Shown here piece by piece: positions 12,631 through 24,275 of a DNA stretch of 64,000 bases (positions are counted from its first letter, which is position 1; each line of letters starts with the position of its first letter). Source of the stretch: Prostheceraeus crozeri (Eukaryota; Platyhelminthes; Polycladida; Euryleptidae); NCBI GenBank assembly GCA_907163375.1, contig CAJQUW010004746.1, positions 434,001 to 498,000 on the forward strand, in the 5' to 3' direction. The translations under genes and the position numbers were made by a program. The notes under the pieces were generated by a model that searched no databases, was not told where the DNA came from, and saw only the letters and a program-made list of their open reading frames with translations.

Positions 12631-13554
12631 TGGGGCTGGCCAAGCGGTAACAGAATTTCATTTTCACTTTAACATGACTGCTACTCCGTCAATGAAGATC
12701 TATTTTCCTTTTAAAATGTGTCATGTTTGACACCTCGGTGGGCTCTTCAATGACACAAAAAATTTTTGAGAAATTTATTTTCTTTAAACTGTGTCCATAA
12801 AATTGCTCGGTAACGGAATTTCAAAAAGTTAACATCAGTTTTACATGTATTATGTAGCACATGTCGACATGTCTCATAACATGTAAAAAAAATAGTAAAT
12901 AGAAATAATAAGCGAAAATGCTCGTAGAAGGAGAGCTTGGCAAAGGGGTTCTGCAGTCGAGGTAGAAACCAGCGTTTATTAATCTTTTATGTGATTGTAT
13001 GACTTGATGAACATTTGAAATTCGGCTGCCGGTAACAGAAATTCATAAAAATGTTACCTCATTTAACAAAGAAAAATGTCAAAATTTCGATAGTTAAATA
13101 TACAACATGTTAACATGCATCAATATGCTTTCTTTCTGATGAAATTAAGTTCCTCACATAAAAATGATTTTGAGTGACAACAAAAATATGGCAAATTTGG
13201 CAACGGAATTTCAACTGCTTATATTTAATTCACCTAGAAAAAGTGGTTCTACATGACTATATCATCTTACCAATTCATTACTGTACATATCCACAGAGAA
13301 ATAGATTTTCACACATATTCAACATTGTTGAAAATCAAGAGCTTGAATATAATGCTTGATAAGTGACAAACGCGACGTCAAAAACTTCGCCAAACTTCAA
13401 ACATTGACTACTGTAGAACCACAGGAGATCAGGCAAAAATGAGACATGTTCTAGGAACTAGAGAATAAGAGCCATTTAGAAGTATGAAGCAGAAAAACAT
13501 AACTTGAATTTCATTTTTTACTCGACATGTTACCTATCGCGTGGCCAAGCCTTA
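12631..13554. mobile_element. 0.92-kb TIR element with GGTAACNGAATTTCA repeats
   Basis: The left end reads GGGGCTGGCCAAGCGGTAACA and the right end, read inward, is the similar AAGGCTTGGCCACGCG followed shortly by GGTAACA, giving an imperfect terminal inverted repeat. The submotif GGTAACAGAATTTCA or close variants recur at about 12646, 12810, 13031 and 13200, all in one orientation. No target duplication is convincing and no transposase is recognised. Best read as a non-autonomous DNA transposon of unresolved superfamily. Confidence 0.5.
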
Positions 13555-13834
13555 GTGTAATTTGATCAAAATTGACCTATCATGTGACAAACATTACATG
13601 TTGTTTTTATTGCTGCTGTCACACCATTAGCTTCACTTCAAACGAAAAGTGTCGACAAATTTTGCCGCCTTTGCAAGAAAATTGGCAAGAAGTTCAAAAT
13701 TTTGGATTGATGCCTGCTGTAGTAGGCCTGACCGATGATCGATCATAAAGAAATGTTTACGTGCACTAGCATGACGGTGATCAGCATCACGTTTGCATTT
13801 CCACATTCACTGTCATAACCATATTTGTTATTAC

Positions 13835-14420
13835 TAGGCCAATTTTTTATGACATAGAAATCGAAAAATTATGACCGAACAGAACTTCACATATAAAAAA
13901 ATATGACCCAGAAACTCCAAACGTGACCAAAATATGACTTAAAAATCTTTGAATTGTAATTAAGTAAGATTTAAAGATCTTAGAATATAGAAAAAAATTA
14001 TGATTCAATTAGTTAATTAGTTAATTAATTAGTTAAGGCATAAAGTTAAATTTACAACAAATATAACGATTTATTTCAAACTACCAGCTTGATTTCAGCT
14101 CGTTGTACAAAGCATTAATGTAATTAACTACATCTGATGAGGTCTGTCTTTGCATTGAATCTTTGCAACATGGAGAAGAACGATCTACCAAAGCAGCGGT
14201 TGGCTGGCAAGGAAGGGCAGAAGACAGACGAGTCTATCATGGCCGCGCCGGTAGCATTCATATCTGCAGGCAGTGCATGCATTGGAACTGTCCTCAGACT
14301 GCATGGCGCTGCTGAGAAGACCAATATTGCGTCATTCTACAAGCATCGATCATTTTCTATCCCCTCTTCCCGGCAATATAACCTTATCCTAAAATATGAC
14401 GTCATAAAAAAATTGCCATA
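13835..14420. mobile_element. hAT-type non-autonomous element with exact 8-bp target duplication
   Basis: GTTATTAC stands directly before (13827-13834) and after (14421-14428) the element: an exact 8-bp target-site duplication, the hAT signature. The ends are inverted copies: TAGGCCAATTTTTTATGAC on the left, and TATGGCAATTTTTTTATGAC when the right end is read inward. Short AATATGACC-like motifs repeat inside the left end. A TTAATTAGT-rich run lies at about 14005-14036. A 94-codon plus-strand frame (14137-14421) runs into the right TIR and contains ASFYKHRS near its end; it may be a relic of a transposase-linked protein, but I cannot assign it. Confidence 0.75.
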
Positions 14421-14479
14421 GTTATTACTTAGCATGTTATCAGTTTAGAGCACGAGGAATGCCATTCATAGGTCATTAA

Positions 14480-14703
14480 CCTGTTGTGGACGGTGGACGA
14501 GCACAGTTCGTCCTCGTTGTTTTGATTCAACTGCCTAGTCACTCAAAAGAAAAATTAGTCTCAACTGCCGAGGACAAGCTGTGTTCGTCGTATTTACTTT
14601 GAATCTGCGCCGAATCGGCAATTACGCTAGTTAAAAATAGGACGAGCTGCTCGTCCTTGACACTTGAGACAATTATGAAAACTGCCAACCCGTCCTGAAG
14701 AGG
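14480..14703. mobile_element. 224-bp TTAA-flanked MITE (piggyBac-like)
   Basis: Flanked by TTAA at 14476-14479 and TTGA at 14704-14707, consistent with a TTAA target duplication with one later change. The terminal inverted repeats are CCTGTTGTGGACGG and (inward) CCTCTTCAGGACGG, 11 of 14 matching. Inside are several self-complementary GGACGAG...CTCGTCC blocks, including a perfect GGACGAGCTGCTCGTCC hairpin at about 14640-14656. Too short to code. TTAA targeting points to the piggyBac or Kolobok type. Confidence 0.6.
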
Positions 14704-15178
14704 TTGAAGTCACAGAATTGAAGTGATGTTATTACAATATATCAAGCTATAAGTGCTAACACTATTACCTTGAATGATGCACACCATACCATCGATCAGG
14801 ACGGGATTGTCATTCTGCACCAGTCGATCTGATTGGCCTCTACTTAGAACTCTTGTACCATGTTTCACTGACGTCGTGTAGTCGTGATGTATCTGAAAAT
14901 GATAACCGTTTGGCATCTGAAAATCCATCTATCGACAATCTGCGTTAGGCGATGAAATGGATTCGGAAACTCGATGCATATCAACTGGTGAAAACTAGCG
15001 GACTTAAGATTTTCATAATATTTTTGACAGTTTGACATTTTAGACTATCATCGTCATTAAATTATCTCAGTATCACATTGACTCTCTGATAGGGATGTTG
15101 TATTGATTGTTTGAGGGTGGATGTATTATCTTCAGCCGATTTCCTTTAAACTTCGATTTTATTTTCAGATTTCACAGA

Positions 15179-15553
15179 ATGCCTATTCCAAAGCCAAACT
15201 TACGCGGTCATTTGCAGCGATCGATGGTCATCGGAGTTCCAATCAGCATTGCATGCGGAATAGTAGCTGCTGTTGGGTACAAATATTTGTACGCTAAACC
15301 TACCCAGAAGAAAATGGAAGACTATTTCAAAAATTACGATGCTGAAAAAGAATGGGAGTTCCTTTTAGGCACTGGTCTTTTGCGATCTATAAACAGCAAA
15401 GGGAAGGTCCGGCTAGACAAGTATGAGTAAGAATTTCTCATCAACTTACAACATTTTCGGTGAGTATGTTCACATGTTTCAGTTCTTACAGCGCACTTCT
15501 GAATTGTTCGCCTTCCTTTCAGGTTACCCAATGCTGAAGAGTGCTTCAAATGA
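15179..15553 (+). CDS. COX6C: Cytochrome c oxidase subunit 6C-like protein, two-exon model
   Basis: COX6C is a small single-span accessory subunit of mitochondrial complex IV in the inner membrane. The ATG at 15179 gives MPIPKPNLRGHLQRS, matching the family N-terminus (KPxLRGLL), then a hydrophobic span GVPISIACGIVAAVGYKYLY (about residues 19-38), then the hallmark DYFKNYDAEKEWEFL and GLLRSI. A branch/pyrimidine tract and AG at 15167-15168 lie just before the ATG, so a 5' UTR exon probably sits upstream. If unspliced, translation ends at TAA 15428-15430 (83 residues). A strong donor GA|GTAAGA at 15427 and a strong acceptor (CCTTCCTTTCAG, ending 15522) fit a 96-bp intron in phase; splicing replaces the stop with LPNAEECFK and ends at TGA 15551-15553 (92 residues). 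I prefer the spliced form but both are possible. The family is usually near 75 residues. Confidence 0.85.
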
Positions 15554-16048
15554 TGTAAAGACATTGAAAAGTTTCGCTCTGCTTGTTGCAATGAGATATA
15601 AAGTTGTGAACACATAATTCTCTTTTCTTTGGAAACAGTTTTTCCTTCAATGACATAATTCGTAGAAGTTCACATGTAGTTGCGGCGTATCCGTCTTGAT
15701 TCAGCAATAGTTCCGCATTTTTATGACTATGACTGTTCTGCTATGTGAGAACAGCAAATACTTGACATTAGTAACAAGGAATCTGAGATTCAGAGAGTCC
15801 GCAAAATCATATTTGGTTTGAAAGTCCACGTCTTTCTGAAACACTAAAATTCACTGCTGAGTTGACGGTATGGGGTAGGCTATATACAGCACTCCGTGAA
15901 AGTTAAGTCATTGAGACAGCGATTAAAATTGTCACTTAAAAGCGATATGGATGATGGACATTCTTATCTTCATATACTCGTGTAGCATAATTTTCTAGAC
16001 TCAAATTTTAGCGCAAAGGTCTGCTTATCAAAAAGCGTCGACAGAAAC
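15554..16048. other. COX6C 3' flank, nothing else recognised
   Basis: No canonical AATAAA is evident soon after either possible stop. Only short frames are present up to the TTAA-flanked element. Confidence 0.4.
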
Positions 16049-16052
16049 TTAA

Positions 16053-16978
16053 CCCTCCAGGCGGTGGGGGGGGCATATTTATGCCCCCCCTTTGTATTTT
16101 TCGATCTAATTCATGAAATATGAAACGTATGATTCTGAAATTTTCAGTAGCTTATTTCTTGTGTATTTTTGACAATTTCCTGTAAAATTATTAAAATTGG
16201 ATCACAGGAACGACCTTTACATGATCTTTATTCAAAAGCACTTTCGAAATTTTATCAAATCAGTGAAATTCTTCAGAAATTTTGTCTATGAATGAATTGT
16301 TATTGCTTGGAATCACTCATTACGTATAGAATAACTTATTTGACTATAAATAACTTTATGCTTATCACGGTTTACCAATTCAAATTTGAAAATAAGCTGC
16401 ATATACTACTTACAATGATATTGTAAGTACTTTATAGAGTAATATTAGTTTTTACATCTTTTTTATTACTGTTATGTATTGAAAATATATTCACATGTAT
16501 ATGTTATGTATTTTCTACATGTAGGCAATGTATTTTCTACATGTAGGCATGTATATGTGCTATTTGAAAATAAATATATGGAATACTGTTTTCAAAATTT
16601 GTAGAAAAAATGCGTTCTAAACACTATAAAAGATTTTTTTGTGAGATTATTACAATCCGAAAACCACCATTGTATTCAGAGAACTTGAAACATGTTTGAG
16701 TCAATTTTTGCGATAATCTGATGATAAAATTTCGCTAAAAACATTTAAAAAAAATTTTCTGAAAAGAAAACGCATTTTCAAATTTTGAAATGCTATTTAT
16801 AGCATGAAGACAGTCAAATTAAGTAATGCAAATGGCACCACTGAATTTAGCATGTCCGAAATGTGTAAGGGCCAGCATTTCATAAAATTCGCACATTTAG
16901 TTTAGGATATCCTGGGGGGGCATAAATATGCCCCCCCCACCGCCTGGAAGGTGGCTGAAGGGCCCACCGCCTGGAGGG
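16053..16978. mobile_element. 926-bp piggyBac-like element with TTAA target duplication
   Basis: TTAA occurs at both borders (16049-16052 and 16979-16982). The terminal inverted repeats are perfect over 16 bp: CCCTCCAGGCGGTGGG. Just inside each end is a G-run/C-run palindrome of the form G7-CATATTTATG-C7, able to fold into a hairpin; the right end also repeats CCACCGCCTGG. The interior is AT-rich and non-coding, with a 22-bp tandem duplication at 16506-16549. TTAA targeting plus CCC termini fits piggyBac. No transposase, so non-autonomous. The near-perfect ends suggest fairly recent activity. Confidence 0.8.
16506..16549. repeat. 22-bp tandem duplication
   Basis: The unit ATGTATTTTCTACATGTAGG(CA) occurs twice head to tail with no change, inside the piggyBac-like element. 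Confidence 0.8.
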
Positions 16979-17003
16979 TTAACTATAGACCCACTTCGAA
17001 TTC

Positions 17004-17875
17004 TGTCGGCAAAATTTTCAGCGTAATATAATGAAGGTAGCACCGAAAGCCCTGTGGGAACGCATCTTGCTAATATCAACAGATTATCTGACGAGGTAGC
17101 GATTTTGTGGATAATTTTTTTAAAGGTTCATTTTCGTGTAAAAACTATCTCCGCATGTGAAAATGGTCATCATTTATCCAAAAACATGTGTAAAATTAAA
17201 AAACGACAGGTGGCGAAAAAGTTGCTATAATATAGTTGGTAGATATTTGTTTACTAATGCGAGCTGATTTTTCGCCAACCGGCGAAATCGTGGATATTGC
17301 AGCAACTAATTAGTGGTAATGTTCGTATATTACCTTCACATGAAAATATATTGTATACATCGATCAGTCTGATCTGATAAAAAGGGATCTTTTTTAATTC
17401 ACGAAGGCTTAAACTAAAAAAGTATTTATCTTCCATAAATGTCGCAGTAAATACTATGATATTATTCAAATATTTGTCATTGTTGTAAATTATTGAATGT
17501 CAAGAGATGTCATGAAAATTGATATATGCGGATTCTCTATATTCTTATCATTATCAAAGAATGATAGTCTGCACTTATTTCTTAGATAGATTATAGCCAT
17601 ATGTGGGGGATAGTGAGGAGGTGAGGGAGAAAATAGAGCCTCGGCTGTAGAGGCGGAACTAAAGAAAATAAGAGAGAAAGTAAAAGATGACATATATAGA
17701 GCGCGAATTGTCGCCGGCGAACTTCGCCAGCGAATATCCCGCATATATGACTGAACATGATATTCTGCAGCTGACATCCGCCAGTTTTTCGCAAGATTCG
17801 TTCCCACAGGGATACTCTTCGGTGTTGCATCGGCGTTCATTGACTCTATCTGATGAACATTCTCCCGACAAACAT
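17004..17875. repeat. Inverted duplication with diverged arms
   Basis: The arm at about 17004-17080 and the reverse complement of about 17780-17875 share an ordered series of matches: TGTCGG, AAT-TTCA, AATGAA, CACCGAA and the longest block CCCTGTGGGAACG-ATCTTGC. The arms are diverged with small gaps and lie about 700 bp apart. Between them a perfect small hairpin TTTCGCC/GGCGAAA occurs at about 17269-17287. It may be an old palindromic element directly abutting the piggyBac-like insertion. No coding assignment. Confidence 0.5.
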
Positions 17876-17879
17876 TTCA

Positions 17880-19535
17880 GTTAATGAACTGGCTGGGTTG
17901 GACAGCCTATTATATTAGCAATTCTTTGACAATCGAAGCAGTGCATTCGTAAAACATAGTGATATGAATGCCCAATGGATAAATCATGAAACTGGCTCTG
18001 ATTTCTACATAAAATATCTATTTCAAAATACAAAATTGCACATGTTTCAAAAACAGGCAGAATAGAAGTCTTTTATGAATTGTTCTCTAGGAGCAGTACA
18101 CTATGTTGCTATTATTCCAATGATGGAACTCCGACAAAATAAAGGTCGAATAACAGACATGGACATATTAAAGCAATATTAAACGTTGTGGATATGTGTG
18201 TCATATGTCAACGGTACATAAACATTGTCGACTGTGGTTTACGAAATGGAAGACCGGCGGTCTCATTCTTCTTTGAATGGATTCACGACTATTGTCTTCT
18301 TTGTTATTCTCATAGACATCCGATGTCTATGGGTATTCTCTCTCTATGTGAAGGCATTTTATTTATGTAAGTTTCAATAGCTCGTCCTCCAGCAAGAATC
18401 TGTAAAAAGATCTAGCAATCGGCGCGTAGGCGAGCACCTTGAATTACTTGAATTACCATCAAGAGACAGCTGCTGCCCAGTGTATTCTCATCTCATCAAC
18501 TTGAACAAAGCGAAAAGTCGGATTTCTATGGTTCTTATATTATGACATGATGAAATTGATGTGGATTTTCGTCTCCATCTCAGAACACGTGATTAGCCAA
18601 GCACGGGCAGCATAGCAGAAAAAGTGGCCCCAAATGAACTTCTGACTGTTAGCTAAAAGGCGACTTCCAAGCGATAAATCTGAATAGTAACCGAAGCTCT
18701 TGTAGATGTTCACGTTCATTATAATTCAGACATGAATAGGCATGGCAGTTGCAGGAAGTGGTTTTCCTGGATTGTGGGGCATATTTTCTGGTCGCACTTC
18801 AGTGCATCTAGAAAATTAATCTCCACACTACAACGAACAGAGGTTGCTGTTTATCTTTGTAATATATTCCGTGTCTGATGTTTTATATCAAGATATAATA
18901 AGGCCAGCATTCATACAATTTTTCAAAAATAGTTTCATTCCTATTCACGTGGCCGACTTATTTGGTCATTGTTGAAGTCCGTCCTAAGGTTAAGACCCAG
19001 CTAGCACTTAAACTACAGTCGGCGACAGTCTGTCTTCATCAGCAATTTCATTGGTTTAAAATTAATCCTCAGCATCAAGAAAGCCAGGACTACCACGACT
19101 TTTAACACATCTGACCTCACCATTTAACCGGCCAAACTGTTAATTGAATCAATCTAGTTGCATGTGTTAAATCGCGTTCGGACGGGTTTTTTGATGCTGA
19201 AGTTCACAATTCATCTCGGGGAAATTTTATAGGAGGAAAATTGACGCCGACCTGAATTAAAGTACTCGGTTAGCGTTCTCGCTTTTTGTATTTTGGTCAT
19301 CTTTGGTCACTACAAAGAAGCCTGACCACACATTGAACAAGCAGTTCAGCTGTGTTCGGATCTTTTTTCTCCTTCGCAAAATCATTGGACAACGTTTACT
19401 TTGACATTAAGCACTTAAATTCTGGGCCGAGCACGATTATGCATTTCCAATCAGACTAAGTTTTCTCGACCTTGCCGACCGAGTTACAAAAATCCGTCTG
19501 GAAGGTTTGTTTAAGTTGCGTCTGATGCAGATTTA
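17880..19535. other. No gene recognised
   Basis: Only short frames. Around 18970-19020 the minus strand reads CTGATGAAGACAGACTGTCG, a sequence often seen in noncoding parts of retroelements, but I could not delimit an element. Confidence 0.4.
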
Positions 19536-20541
19536 CAGGCCTCCCACTCGTCCTGAAATTTCTAAAACTGTCCTGATTTCTCCTGAAATATGAAGTTTTG
19601 TCCTGAAAGTCCTGAAATATGACGATATTCTTACAGTTTTTCCTTTCAATTCAATTGAAATATCATTTTTTGCGAAAAATGTCTGAACGCTATGCTTAGA
19701 ACGATTGTCAGATAGTCATGAGATTTTAAATGAATTTACCGGTACACAGAGGATTTTCGGTCAACAACTCCTTGTTGTCAAACGATGGATGTCGCTGAGT
19801 GAGGAATCTATAGTATCAGAAAGGATTGTTAAGGATGCTATTCACTTGTTTGGTTCCGTGACTTCCGCAACTATCACATTGAAAGTGACACAATCAGTTA
19901 ATGGAGTACGCACAGAGTATACTCGTCATCTTGAAGATGAAAAAGAGAGAAAGCGCATTGAAAATGAAAAGTCAAAAGAAGATGAATTAAAGCAAAAGAT
20001 ATTAGAGCAAATCAAAAAGGATTCAACCCATTTACTGGAATAGTTGAAGGAAAAAGAATCATTTGCATCTCGTCACGAAAGTGAAATGGCTTGTACAAAA
20101 CAATTGGTAGCCAAATCAACATCTAAACTTGACTGCATTGAAGTCATCTAATCTGACGAACACTCGAGTTGCACGAGTTATGGTATCCGCTGTTAATGAT
20201 GAGCTGAGTGAAACATGTCTGCGGTTGCAAGATATTCGCAAAACCAAATGAGCAACTCAAAAGGAAAATATTCAACATAGAAAACGAGCGTGAAGTAGAA
20301 AAACGCGCCGTGTTCTGCCAAATAAATCAAACTTTGCTATAGTGCTGAAAAGCATGAACTTTATATCGTTAAAAAGAATTTTGTTAAATTTCGATTGTTT
20401 ACCATTTGTTAATGATTGTTTATAATAAAAGGGTGGTGAAGGAGCAGCTGTTAGGGATGGTGGAGGCTGCTTGGAAATAAATGTCCTGAAATGTAATGAT
20501 TTTTGTGTCCTGAAATTTGAAAAAGTAGCGTGGGAGGCCTG
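19536..20541. mobile_element. 1.0-kb TIR element with TCCTGAAAT motifs and a coiled-coil ORF
   Basis: The ends are inverted copies: CAGGCCTCCCAC at 19536 and its complement GTGGGAGGCCTG ending 20541. The host flanks GATTTA (19530-19535) and GATTTT (20542-20547) would be a 6-bp target duplication with one change. TCCTGAAAT repeats at least four times just inside the left end (19560-19620) and twice near the right end. An open frame at 19705-20043, plus strand, lacks an ATG for its first third and encodes a Lys/Glu-rich coiled coil (EDEKERKRIENEKSKEDELK). A stop follows, after which the same frame continues for about 35 more coil-like codons. Such coils occur next to transposase genes of some hAT-like elements; that link is an inference. 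Confidence 0.65.
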
Positions 20542-20544
20542 GAT

Positions 20545-23360
20545 TTTTGTGCAGAATTTTAAATTTAGACAGGAAAATGATATGTGAGGAAAATTGCTTT
20601 CTCGGGTTTTGATCTGACTTCGATGATTTGGTGGGACTTTGGCAGCATTCGAATGGCAAAATAAGCCTTATAACAGGAGCACTGACTTCAACAAGCGCCT
20701 TTAGCTCTTTCGAGGACCCCTCCAGACTGTTTCCTGATGGCAGCTCAGCTGTATATTTGGCGGCTGCGTCCTAATTCTTCACATCGGTAGCGTTTGCGTC
20801 AGGTGAACATGATGGACACGATCGGGCAATGGCCCACGTCTTTGCAGCGACGACAGACTGCACCATCGCTCCGAAAATGATTGACAGGAATTTTGAAACA
20901 TAATTCATTCTTAGATTCAATGGCAGCTTGTTCTTCTGGTATTTTCAATAGAACAAGTTAATGGAGTGAATGCCTAGGGGCATCAATGTCTGCATAATTT
21001 TTCACAGTTCGTCATTTTTATTCATGGAAAGAATTGTATATGTGTGTTATGCAATCACTTCGTTCGATCAATGCTATCACGCCTGCTCAATTGGCCGAAA
21101 ATATCTGCTACAATTTTAGTTGAGGTGTTTTCTAATTTGGAATCACTAAAAAAGGTTTTTGCTGACTAAGCTGACGATTATTAATGAAGCTTGTTACTTA
21201 TTAATAACGCATGTTTTCTTATGTTTCACAAAGTCGTTAACTTTCATTTAGAAAAGTGCATTTATGTGTAAATTTTTACCATTATCTCATGCTTTCTACC
21301 TAACACCATAGACTTCTCGATCCCATTGACATATCAGGAAGACCTTGCCCAAAACTTGAGGCAGACATTAAAAAATTGCAGTAGCCTAAGTAGCATTGTA
21401 TTCCTTATTCGAATTAGAAAAAAAACATTGAAAATATCTCCTTTCAAAAGTGACCAAAGTTTACAGGATAAGCCTTGAAAAGTTGTGAATAGTCAGCAGC
21501 ATCAATTGATCAATTTAGTGTTGAGAACTCTTAGATTTAGTTTTCAAATTGGTTAGAAAAGTTAGCAATTTATTAACTTCCGCGGTCATTTAAGCATTGA
21601 CTGAACAGGTTGTCTATTGAAAAAAACAATATAGTCATCCATATGATGGTGACAATGCGAGAGCAATTGACATTGAATAGGATATGTCTTCAGATGCAAG
21701 TTAAATATGTCAGAGATAGATAGTCTACTTCGTCCCTCAACATTTCTACAAGTGCAAATATGGATTGTTAAATTTAACAAACATAGGAGATTGTTTTGAA
21801 AATGACAGAATGATGAGGATGGAATAATAAACAAAAGTGATTGACATAACTGTTAAGTATAGGGTATTTAATAGGATACTAAATGCCATCGAAAGTTTCA
21901 TTTACCTTATATCTCTAAAATTCGGCCAACCGGCTGCCAAGTGAACGATAAGAACTGAGCGAGATGATATTTTTCAAAGTCCTGAACGGCCTAGCGCAAA
22001 AATAGAATGAACGGCGAAATGATTGAACGACCAAAATCACAAAATGAACGAGGAACTGAAAAAGGTTGCCTCGTTCGAATGCATTTGCCCTTGTCATTGC
22101 GACCACCTCTATTCTTGATACAGATGATTTCGAGAGTTACTGCTGATTGTGTAGGTGAGGAAAGAAATAGTTCAAGTCTTCCTTTTTTAGTGATCTGCTG
22201 AATGGCGAAAAGTCTTGGCTGCTTTTCGTATTTCAGTTGCTAGAGGATTGGCTCTTAGTGGATCTGAATAGATTTGGAATATTTGTCTGGTGAAATAGAC
22301 ATCTTGTGTAACAGGTACTGCTGTGAAAAGAGTGCTTGCTTGGGTTTCTAGACAACTTGTGTCCCAAGTTACACGAGTTGTAGTCGAGAAAAAATGGAGT
22401 TGGCATCCTCTTGATCTTATTTTGTTTGACTTAATTTTATCGTTGGCCTATGCATAATATGCATGTACGAGTATGTTGACAACGTGATGAATTAAGCTAA
22501 TAGGGAAGCTCACCAGAATTTGTTGCGTTCTCTACAGTTTGTTGTAACGGGGTTGATTGTTGCATTTTGCTTTGAAATTGTAAGTGTCTTTCTTCTGAAA
22601 TTGATTTTCTGTTTTGGATTATTCAAGCAGACCATTTATGACCTTTTGAAATTCATTTTAAACAAAAGTCAGCAAAGGTAGATGATAGAGTTTCTAGTAG
22701 AGATTTATCTAGTTTATAATCAAGTCCCGCATTTTACACATGATTTATTTGCTTTTTGTCACTGTTGCAATCCCTTCATTATGAACCATTTATAAATTTT
22801 CATGAAGCAATTGTGTGTTTATAATTTGCAGCATCAAAATATGAAAAATTTTATATCTTTATTGACCAATTATATTAAAAAACTTAGTGTGATATTTATC
22901 CGTGCAATCTGACCCTGCTTTGTATTATGCACATTGTTCAAGCTTAAATGCAAAATTTTGCGATATGGGCTTTTCCCATTTTTCAACAGATAAATCGTTT
23001 TCAATGGTAGTCTTCAGTCTGCAATTTTGTTTTATTTTTCAGGATATGTTTCTTGCACTAAATAATGAATAAAAAGTTTTATCAGAGTGAAGCTGCAAAA
23101 ATATGCTACCTTGGCTAAATTGAAAATAAAAGAAATTGGTTAAAATAGATAGACTGAATTTGCTGAAAATTAATTCAAGCTATGAAGACAATACAAACAT
23201 GAACTGGCAAAGAGAGCCTCCTAAATTGATACAAATTGTGAAGCAGGAAAAGAGATAATGTCAACAATGTAGGGAAAAAAATTTGTTCTTCTGTGCTGCG
23301 CAGTTTTTTCTGGCTTCGCAAAAAGGTAAAATTTAGGTGTGGCAACGTTGGTGCCTACAC
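20545..23360. other. No gene recognised
   Basis: About 2.8 kb, mostly AT-rich. Minus-strand 20750-20900 has a short CRRCKDVGHC stretch resembling half of a zinc knuckle, in broken frames. 21940-22070 has several TGAACG repeats that could be the end of another TIR element. Neither could be delimited. Confidence 0.4.
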
Positions 23361-24275
23361 CAGGGTGTCCACTGTACGTGAAATTCACGTATGTACGTGA
23401 ATTGTACGTGAATTTTGAAAATTATGAAAATGTACGTGAATGTACGTGAATTTTGGGAAAATGCGAAGGTGCATGTGAATTGTACGTGAATTTCAGCTCA
23501 GTTGCGCAGATAGTGGTATTTACTGCTATTTACTCCTACTTGATATCCACTGATTCTTGTTACATGTGCTAAATTTTCTTCCGTTGTTGCACCAACTCTG
23601 ACTTGGTTCTACAAAAAAGTATGTTACAAGAAAGAAAGTCATAAACATGTAGATATGTTCATATAATATAGCCGCTACTAACAACGGGTCTGGGTTCAGA
23701 CAATGAAAATTTGTGAAATTCTGCTAAGCAGCGTCTTGACATCTTTGTGTCCTGAATTATTTTATGCTTTTTGTAATAGATGTATACATGTGTATTGTGC
23801 AGTCATATACTAGGGCTTTGTCTATATAAGGCCCATATATAGATGTAGATGTATATGTGGCTACGCAAAATTGTCAATGCTTGGCCAAGGCCAGCAAACA
23901 ATTGGGTCGGTTGACTCAAACGTTCATTCTATGACGTGTTGTATTACTAACAGATAGAAATGCATGCGTGGTCAAGAATGGTGAGACTGTGTCGTTCCAG
24001 CTTGTTGTCAGTTGCAGATTTTGACAGTGCTAGATAATTTATGGATGGCTTCAGTCATTTAATTGACTTGGATCATGTTTTGGCTCAGTCTGATGGAGTT
24101 ATCGTACGATATATCTCCATTACTGCATTTCTTTGAGCAGTTGCTGCGGGTAGTGTTTTTGAATGATTTTGACTCAACCAACTGTCGCTTGCCAGGCAAG
24201 TAGGCCTGAAATAGTGGTACGTGAATCTATTGTCATGTACGTGAATTTTTTTTCTCAGATAGGGTGGACACCCTG
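23361..24275. mobile_element. 915-bp TIR element with TACGTGAAT motif array and exact 6-bp target duplication
   Basis: Perfect 12-bp terminal inverted repeats CAGGGTGTCCAC. The host 6-mer CTACAC is present exactly on both sides (23355-23360 and 24276-24281). TACGTGAA recurs about six times in the first 130 bp and twice in the last 60 bp, in the same orientation. No transposase is recognised. Its ends share the pattern CAGGNNNNCCAC and a 6-bp duplication with the element at 19536-20541, so the two look like relatives mobilised by one transposase. hAT elements normally make 8-bp duplications, so the superfamily is open. Confidence 0.75.

Noticed and set aside
17490-17840. 116-codon minus-strand frame with SIPVGTNLAKN
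   Set aside because: A resemblance to cadherin-type VGT motifs is superficial; the segment is one arm of an inverted repeat.
20750-20900. Minus-strand CRRCKDVGHC, half a zinc knuckle
   Set aside because: The final ligand is absent and flanking frames are broken; too weak to call a gag-type or other gene.
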